Below are positions 14,158 to 18,470 of a stretch of DNA of 18,470 nucleotides, piece by piece. The position numbers and the translations under genes are program-made. The stretch is from Bacilli bacterium (GTDB taxonomy: Bacteria > Bacillota_I > Bacilli_A > RFN20 > CAG-826): assembly GCA_024698065.1 (NCBI GenBank), contig JAILRR010000076.1, forward strand, positions 1-18,470, given 5' to 3'. The notes beneath the pieces are model-generated. The model was not told the origin of the DNA and ran no database searches. It saw only the letters and a list, made by a program, of their open reading frames with translations. Numbering within the stretch: the first letter of the stretch is position 1; each line of letters starts with the position of its first letter.

Positions 14158-15441
14158 ATGAAAAAGATAGGCACACTCTTCTTCCTTTCCTTCCTCCTTG
14201 TGGGGAGCTCTTGTGATTTTCTCGTGCCTAAAGAAGAAGGTTCATCTTCTTCCTCTTCCGTTATTACGGGGGATAGAGGCTACCTCAAGATCAAGCCAGA
14301 ATGGAGAGATTATTTCACGACCGATTATGTCTTCATCGGGGAAGAAGGCCACCAATTCCTTGCCGAAGGGAAAAACGAAGAAGGCAAAGATGCTTTCTAT
14401 ACGTTTGTGGCCACATGGGAAAGCTCAGACGAAAGCATACTTCATATCGACAGTCAGGGTCGCGCAAAAGGTATGTCCAATGGCGTTGTCACCCTCAAAG
14501 CGACTTATAAGCAATATAGCGATGAGATAACAGTCAGGGTCGCCACATGCGCAGAAGAGCACGAGGTTTTGGAGATAGAGACATATTACAGAACAAAGAA
14601 CACCTATGAGATGCCTTACCGTGTCTCCCCTAGTGACGCATTAGTCGAATACACTTTCTCAGAAGAAGACACGATCGAAGTTCTTGATAACGGTTCCTTC
14701 ATCCCAAAGAAAAGCGGAAGCGTCGAAGTGACCGCTAGAGTCTATATCGACGAAAGAGGAAGGCCAAGGCAAGACAAATTCACTTTGAACATCATCGAGA
14801 ACGAAAAGCCTTATTTCGTTTACGAAGAGGAAGAGAAAGAAGAGCTTAAGCTCGATATCGCTGCCAGAAAATACCAGAGCCTTGATTGGAATGCCTTAGG
14901 CATCAGCGCATTCGCAGGCGATGACGATTCGGATATCACTTCTTCAATCACCGTCAAAACCGGAACATATGACCTAAGTCAGGTTGGGGAATACCCACTT
15001 CTCCTTTCGGTCACGAATAAAGGCGTTGAGGCCACTTTGCCTTTCACGCTAAACATCATCGAAAAAGAGAGAGTGGTCACAAAATTCACCGGCGAAATGA
15101 TCGAATTTGATGAAGATAGCCTAAATATCAGGATTGCTAGCGACCTCAAATCAATCACTTTCAGCGTAACGGCCATTCTTCCAAGTGACTATGAAGAGAT
15201 AATGGGTAGTGTCGGTTTAAACGTCATTTGCGTAGTTAAGCAGAACGTAAGCGGCGAAAGGATAACCCTCACGAAATACGAGAGCACGTATTTCGCCCAG
15301 ACAACAAAAAAGAGAATAGCGGCTTCAGTGACATGCGTTACCGAAAACAACACGGAAATGCGTGCAGGAAATGAAAACGTGGTCAATTATTCGATTTCGG
15401 CCAGTCTCAACGGATACGGATTCAATTACATCGTCTACTAA
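14158..15441 (+). CDS. Surface lipoprotein with Ig-like (Big_2, DUF5011-like) domains
   Basis: A 427-aa lipoprotein: MKKIG, a hydrophobic core, then LLVGSSC with Cys19 as likely lipidation site (Gly at -3 is atypical) and a six-Ser linker after PKEEG. A Big_2-like domain lies near residues 75-127 (TWESSDESILHID..GRAKG) and a second, weaker one follows with VEYTFSEEDTIEVLDNGSF. About 240-305 resembles DUF5011/Cry22-type Ig repeats (DDDSDITSSITV..YDLSQVGEYPLLLSVTN). The C-terminal 120 residues are unrecognised and probably beta-rich. No catalytic domain is seen; an adhesion or spacer role outside the cell is inferred. It stands alone, with its own promoter and no clear plus-strand terminator. 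Confidence 0.8.
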   Translation: MKKIGTLFFLSFLLVGSSCDFLVPKEEGSSSSSSVITGDRGYLKIKPEWRDYFTTDYVFIGEEGHQFLAEGKNEEGKDAFYTFVATWESSDESILHIDSQGRAKGMSNGVVTLKATYKQYSDEITVRVATCAEEHEVLEIETYYRTKNTYEMPYRVSPSDALVEYTFSEEDTIEVLDNGSFIPKKSGSVEVTARVYIDERGRPRQDKFTLNIIENEKPYFVYEEEEKEELKLDIAARKYQSLDWNALGISAFAGDDDSDITSSITVKTGTYDLSQVGEYPLLLSVTNKGVEATLPFTLNIIEKERVVTKFTGEMIEFDEDSLNIRIASDLKSITFSVTAILPSDYEEIMGSVGLNVICVVKQNVSGERITLTKYESTYFAQTTKKRIAASVTCVTENNTEMRAGNENVVNYSISASLNGYGFNYIVY

Positions 15442-15461
15442 TCGGCTGTCATCGGACTAGC

Positions 15462-15494
15462 AAAAAAAAAGGCCGATACCAAGGTACCAGCCTT
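15462..15494 (-). terminator. Terminator after tRNA-Leu
   Basis: On the minus strand a 10-bp stem with two G-U pairs (15494-15485 with 15478-15469), loop CCTTGG and nine T (15470-15462). It ends the tRNA-Leu transcript and any read-through from the glycosyltransferase gene. Confidence 0.85.
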
Positions 15495-15507
15495 CATTAA
15501 CACTCAT

Positions 15508-15591
15508 TGGTGCAGGATGGGGGACTCGAACCCCCACGGGTTTCCCCATAAGATCCTAAGTCTTACGCGGCTGCCATTACGCCAATCCTGC
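15508..15591 (-). tRNA. tRNA-Leu (anticodon UAG)
   Basis: An 84-nt type II tRNA with encoded CCA. The acceptor GCAGGAT pairs with ATCCTGC. The anticodon stem TAAGA/TCTTA encloses CTTAGGA, giving anticodon TAG (15558-15556). A long variable arm (GGG GAAA CCC) is characteristic of tRNA-Leu. The T stem GGGGG/CCCCC encloses TTCGAGT. It lies 38 nt after the stop of the membrane glycosyltransferase on the same strand and may be co-transcribed. It reads CUN leucine codons. Confidence 0.96.
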
Positions 15592-15629
15592 GACGCGTTA
15601 ATAATCCTAACATTGACCCCTAAAAACCT

Positions 15630-17330
15630 CTATAGAAATCGTTCTATTGGTTCTAATTGTCTCTTCAGAGAGACATCGTCATTTTTGATTGGGGATACTT
15701 TGGCGCATATCACATAGAAAACAGGGAACATGAACATCGATGCGTATCTGAAATGCATCGTCGAAGTGAATGGGAAACTGATGCAGAAATAGACGTAATT
15801 GGCATAAGCGGTTAAGAAGAAGATGGCCAAGAGTATCCCCATCGGATAATTCGTTTTCTTGAAGCGCTTAAGAATAAGAGCCAAGAGCTTTGCCCCTAGC
15901 AAAATGAAGAAAGCAAGGATGACCATCAGCCAGAAACACTGGATGTACGGAGTGACCTTAGCGAAGACGTGCAAAGGACCTTTTTGCCACGAATCAACAA
16001 TGCAATCCCCAAACAAGGCGGACTTGAATAAGCCAGTCCAGATATTGAAGTCGACGTTGCCAAGGCTCGCTGGAATGGTCGCTCCCCAATCTCTCTTATA
16101 TGGAGATGTGAAGAAATCGGAAGTGAGTATGGCGACATAACGGTTGTATGCTCCGAAGAAAGAAACGTCGATGAAGTTGCCACTATACTCATCCCCTGGA
16201 TATAGGACATATCCGAAAGGCTCGTTATAGGTGACCTTCTCAAAGATCGGATACCAAAGCCCAAGAGGAAAAACGATAAGAGCGAAAACGCACATCTGGA
16301 AGATGAACTTTTTGATGCCTTTTTTGCGCTTGATCCTGACGATGAGGTCATAAAGGAAGATGAAGGCGATCGGCACCGCGAAGAGGACAGCATTGATCTT
16401 GCTCATCATTCCTAGTCCCATCGCCACCGCCACAACAATGAGATCAAGAAGCTTCTCGCTCCTAAAATAACGGAGAGCGAAATATAGCGACATCAAAGCG
16501 AACATCAAAGACATCGCATCGTTGTTGTAGATGAAAGGAAGGTAGGCGTAGAAAGGCAAGAAACAGAACAAGAATGTCGCCATGGTGAGTCTCCATTTCC
16601 TAAGGCCTAAGCTTTCGAAGATCTTGTAGGTGAAGAAATAGATCCAGAAACCAAGCATGGCCTGGAAGATCTTTATCGTCTCGAAAGCAAGGTCCATGCG
16701 GTAAGTGAAATTGACCCATCCTTTGTTAGCGAAATAAGGAATCGGATCAGTAGAAATCCCGCCGAAGAAAAGGTTATGGAATTTGGCCCAAAGGGTGACA
16801 CTATAATGCCAAAGCTTCTGCTGATAATACTGATTGGCGATGTCATATGTCCCGTCTGCTTTTAGTGGAGGCGCGGCAAAAGGACCTTCATCCCACATAT
16901 GAACGACGATTTCCCAATGCGATCCTTGATGGGTTCCAACCCACCAATCGTTTTTGTTATAGGAGCAATTGACGGGTATTGAGAAGCCATAATAAACCAT
17001 CGCATTCAAAGCGATGAAGATGATGGCTTTCGAGACGGAAGAGAAAGTGATTGTCCTTCTAATTGCTTTATATATGAGGTAGACGACCGCAAGAATGACG
17101 GAGATGAGCATTATCCATCCGGCTATGAGATGGCCATTCTCATCTTTGTAGGCGAAAGGGTCATCGGCCCATTTGGGTACGCCACATAGAAAAAAGAAAT
17201 AAGCGTATAGGTAGGCGACAAAAAGAGCGAAGTAGACGAAATATCTCCATTTGGACTTCTGGAAGGATGAAATGAAACCTTTCAGCCAATTCCAAAAAGG
17301 AGGCATTTTCAATGATTTGCTCATTCCCAT
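15630..17330 (-). CDS. Multi-pass membrane glycosyltransferase, GT39/PMT-like (GT-C fold)
   Basis: About 566 aa with some ten or more hydrophobic segments. Family-like features are the first large extracytoplasmic loop with HQGSHWEIVVHMWDEGP followed by YYQQKLWHY, later NNDAMSLMFALMSLYFALRYF, and GLGMMSKINAVLFAVP, all reminiscent of GT39/ArnT-PMT lipid-linked sugar transferases. Such enzymes move a sugar from a polyprenyl-phosphate donor to a lipid or protein acceptor at the outer membrane face; the acceptor cannot be told. I start at the ATG at 17330 because TATACT (17342-17337) lies 6 nt upstream; an in-frame ATG at 17348 would sit upstream of that -10. No SD is visible. A membrane protein of unknown function is the fallback call. 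Confidence 0.75.
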   Translation of the reverse strand: MGMSKSLKMPPFWNWLKGFISSFQKSKWRYFVYFALFVAYLYAYFFFLCGVPKWADDPFAYKDENGHLIAGWIMLISVILAVVYLIYKAIRRTITFSSVSKAIIFIALNAMVYYGFSIPVNCSYNKNDWWVGTHQGSHWEIVVHMWDEGPFAAPPLKADGTYDIANQYYQQKLWHYSVTLWAKFHNLFFGGISTDPIPYFANKGWVNFTYRMDLAFETIKIFQAMLGFWIYFFTYKIFESLGLRKWRLTMATFLFCFLPFYAYLPFIYNNDAMSLMFALMSLYFALRYFRSEKLLDLIVVAVAMGLGMMSKINAVLFAVPIAFIFLYDLIVRIKRKKGIKKFIFQMCVFALIVFPLGLWYPIFEKVTYNEPFGYVLYPGDEYSGNFIDVSFFGAYNRYVAILTSDFFTSPYKRDWGATIPASLGNVDFNIWTGLFKSALFGDCIVDSWQKGPLHVFAKVTPYIQCFWLMVILAFFILLGAKLLALILKRFKKTNYPMGILLAIFFLTAYANYVYFCISFPFTSTMHFRYASMFMFPVFYVICAKVSPIKNDDVSLKRQLEPIERFL

Positions 17331-17336
17331 ATGGAA

Positions 17337-17373
17337 AGTATAAGTCAAACGCCTATCGAATATCCTCTATAAT
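17337..17373. promoter_or_regulatory. Divergent, overlapping, apparently leaderless promoters
   Basis: Only 50 bp separate the two start codons (17330 minus, 17381 plus). On the plus strand TATAAT (17368-17373) ends 7 nt before the ATG at 17381. On the minus strand TATACT (17342-17337) ends 6 nt before the ATG at 17330. Each -35 region must overlap the other's spacer or -10, so the promoters may exclude one another. Both -35 hexamers are weak. Confidence 0.5.
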
Positions 17374-17380
17374 TGTTCTG

Positions 17381-18151
17381 ATGAAAGAAGAAACTCTCAC
17401 TTTATATGACTATCTCTCCACTGCCAAAGTGGCTGCCAAGCGAAGAGTCATCAAAGCCATCCGCCATGGCCTTGCGAAGGTTGATGGCAAAACCATCGAT
17501 GATCCAAACTTCATCGTCCACCCGTCAAGCAAGATCGAATTTGAGGGCAAAGAAGTCCCCTACGTCTATCACTTCGTCATCATGCTTAACAAACCAAAAG
17601 GATATATGTCCTCAAGCATCGATGAGAAATACCCTAGCATCTTTAGGCTCATTCCTGAGGAACTTAGAGATAGAGCCATCCTTTCAGGAAGACTCGATCA
17701 AGATACCGAAGGCCTTATCCTTTTTAGTGATATCGGAAGATTGACCAATAGGCTTGTTCTTCCAGAGTACGGAGTTAAGAAAGAATATGAGCTCACTCTC
17801 GATAAGCCAATAAGCGACGAAGACTTCAACGACATCATCAATGTTGGAACTGATTTCGATGGAGAGATGATTAAGCCAGAATCTTTGGAATATAGAGGGA
17901 GCAAAGAGGAACTAAGAATCGTCCTTTCGCAGGGCAAATACCATGAGATTAAACGCATCTTCTATAGAAGAGGATATAAGGTCATCGCTCTAAGAAGAAC
18001 AAAGTTCGCTTTCCTCGAACTAGGAGACCTCGAGGTTGGAGAATGCCGATTCCTAGATACTTTAGAGGAAGAGAAACTCTTTAAACTCGTTGGGATGGAG
18101 AGGGAACAAAAGGTCTTAACAGTAAGCAGAAAGACCACAAAGATTGTTTAA
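17381..18151 (+). CDS. RsuA/RluB/RluE-family rRNA pseudouridine synthase
   Basis: It isomerises a uridine to pseudouridine in ribosomal RNA. The 256 residues comprise an N-terminal S4 RNA-binding domain (about 5-60: LYDYLSTAKVAAKRRVIKAI..GLAKVDGKTI) and the catalytic domain. The latter holds HFVIMLNKPKGYMSS, the active-site motif GRLDQDTEGL (catalytic Asp96), YGVKKEYELTL and QGKYHEIKRIF, all RsuA-subfamily marks. The ATG at 17381 is chosen because the S4 domain begins there and TATAAT lies 7 nt upstream; the in-frame ATG at 17312 lies inside the divergent gene. Whether it modifies 16S (RsuA) or 23S (RluB) cannot be told. The tRNA promoter starts 4 nt after its stop. Confidence 0.93.
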   Translation: MKEETLTLYDYLSTAKVAAKRRVIKAIRHGLAKVDGKTIDDPNFIVHPSSKIEFEGKEVPYVYHFVIMLNKPKGYMSSSIDEKYPSIFRLIPEELRDRAILSGRLDQDTEGLILFSDIGRLTNRLVLPEYGVKKEYELTLDKPISDEDFNDIINVGTDFDGEMIKPESLEYRGSKEELRIVLSQGKYHEIKRIFYRRGYKVIALRRTKFAFLELGDLEVGECRFLDTLEEEKLFKLVGMEREQKVLTVSRKTTKIV

Positions 18152-18154
18152 TTC

Positions 18155-18183
18155 TTGCCTACAATTTTGAGAGGTTGTATATT
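18155..18183 (+). promoter_or_regulatory. Promoter of the tRNA-Ile/tRNA-Val unit
   Basis: TTGCCT (18155-18160), a 17-nt spacer and TATATT (18178-18183), 44 nt before the mature tRNA-Ile. The leader between can form an imperfect hairpin (GCGCTTTC with GAAAACGC). Confidence 0.65.
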
Positions 18184-18227
18184 AATAGGGCGCTTTCGGT
18201 AGACTATGTCGGAAAACGCACGATTGT

Positions 18228-18304
18228 GGGCCTTTAGCTCAGCTGGTTAGAGCGCACGCTTGATAAGCGTGAGGTCGATGGTTCAAGCCCATTAAGGCCC
18301 ACCA
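18228..18304 (+). tRNA. tRNA-Ile (anticodon GAU)
   Basis: 77 nt with encoded CCA. The acceptor GGGCCTT pairs with AAGGCCC. The anticodon stem CACGC/GCGTG encloses TTGATAA with anticodon GAT (18262-18264), and the T loop is TTCAAGC. It reads AUC and AUU. No rRNA genes flank it, unlike the common spacer copy. Confidence 0.96.
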
Positions 18305-18317
18305 TTCTGCTTCTTAG

Positions 18318-18335
18318 GCTCCGAGAGATCGGAGC
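18318..18335 (+). other. Hairpin between the two tRNAs
   Basis: GCTCCGA pairs with TCGGAGC over a GAGA loop, followed by TTATTTATTT. It may be a weak terminator or a processing hairpin; the interrupted T-tract makes full termination doubtful. Confidence 0.5.
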
Positions 18336-18349
18336 TTATTTATTTAGGA

Positions 18350-18424
18350 GGGTGTTTAGCTCAGCGGGAGAGCGCTTCCTTCACACGGAAGAGGTCGTAG
18401 GTTCGACACCTATAACACCCACCA
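18350..18424 (+). tRNA. tRNA-Val (anticodon CAC)
   Basis: 75 nt with encoded CCA. The acceptor GGGTGTT pairs with AACACCC. The anticodon stem CTTCC/GGAAG encloses TTCACAC with anticodon CAC (18382-18384), and the T loop is TTCGACA. It reads only GUG, so a UAC-type tRNA-Val is expected elsewhere. Confidence 0.95.
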
Positions 18425-18434
18425 CTTCATATTC

Positions 18435-18463
18435 AAAATGGGCCAAGTGCTCATTTTCTTTTT
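18435..18463 (+). terminator. Weak terminator after tRNA-Val
   Basis: AAAATGGG (18435-18442) pairs with CTCATTTT (18450-18457), with one G-U and a 7-nt loop, followed by C and five T. The stem is AT-rich and close to the window edge. Confidence 0.5.
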
Positions 18464-18470
18464 GTCCTCT

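Noticed and set aside
1..18470. CRISPR array, insertion sequence, prophage or restriction/defence locus
   Set aside because: Reading through both strands I found no spaced direct repeats, transposase, integrase or defence-gene signatures.

Overview
The window looks like a chromosomal segment of a Gram-positive-type bacterium, most likely Bacillota of the Bacilli/Mollicutes-related gut lineages. The signs are strong Shine-Dalgarno (SD) sites on some genes, secreted lipoproteins with Ser-rich linkers and Big_2 domains, a BmrCD-like heterodimeric exporter, RecN, and intrinsic terminators with U-runs. The genetic code behaves as standard: TGA ends one gene (position 5703) and all long frames read through without reassignment. 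No phage, IS or CRISPR signature is visible. Taxonomy is an inference from gene content, not a computed placement.

Layout. (1) 1-3723, minus strand: a PRPP-centred salvage cluster reading prs > apt > leader RNA with terminator > uraA > upp. Prs makes PRPP, Apt and Upp consume it with adenine and uracil, and UraA brings uracil in. The ~265-nt leader before uraA holds a strong terminator and competing or pseudoknotted helices, so it is a candidate attenuator or riboswitch. (2) 3892-7474, plus strand: a two-gene heterodimeric ABC exporter overlapping by 8 nt; its first gene appears to start at ACG. (3) 7471-8811, minus: an unrecognised 446-residue protein whose stop overlaps the exporter's stop. 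(4) 9067-11544, plus: a short PhoH-like ATPase, then recN. (5) 11753-15441: two surface lipoproteins with Ig-like domains, separated by a lone nrdI-like flavodoxin gene (minus) and a decayed gene remnant. (6) 15508-17330, minus: a multi-pass GT39/PMT-like membrane glycosyltransferase followed by tRNA-Leu(UAG). (7) 17381-18424, plus: an RsuA/RluB-family pseudouridine synthase, then tRNA-Ile(GAU) and tRNA-Val(CAC) behind their own promoter.

Most metabolic genes have SD-led starts. Five genes (the 446-aa gene, recN, the second lipoprotein, the membrane glycosyltransferase and the pseudouridine synthase) instead have a -10-like hexamer only 6-9 nt before the start codon and no convincing leader, which suggests leaderless transcripts. 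The window is otherwise ordinary housekeeping DNA. The least explained items are the uraA leader RNA, the leaderless set, the ACG start, the altered Prs phosphate loop and the unknown 446-aa protein.
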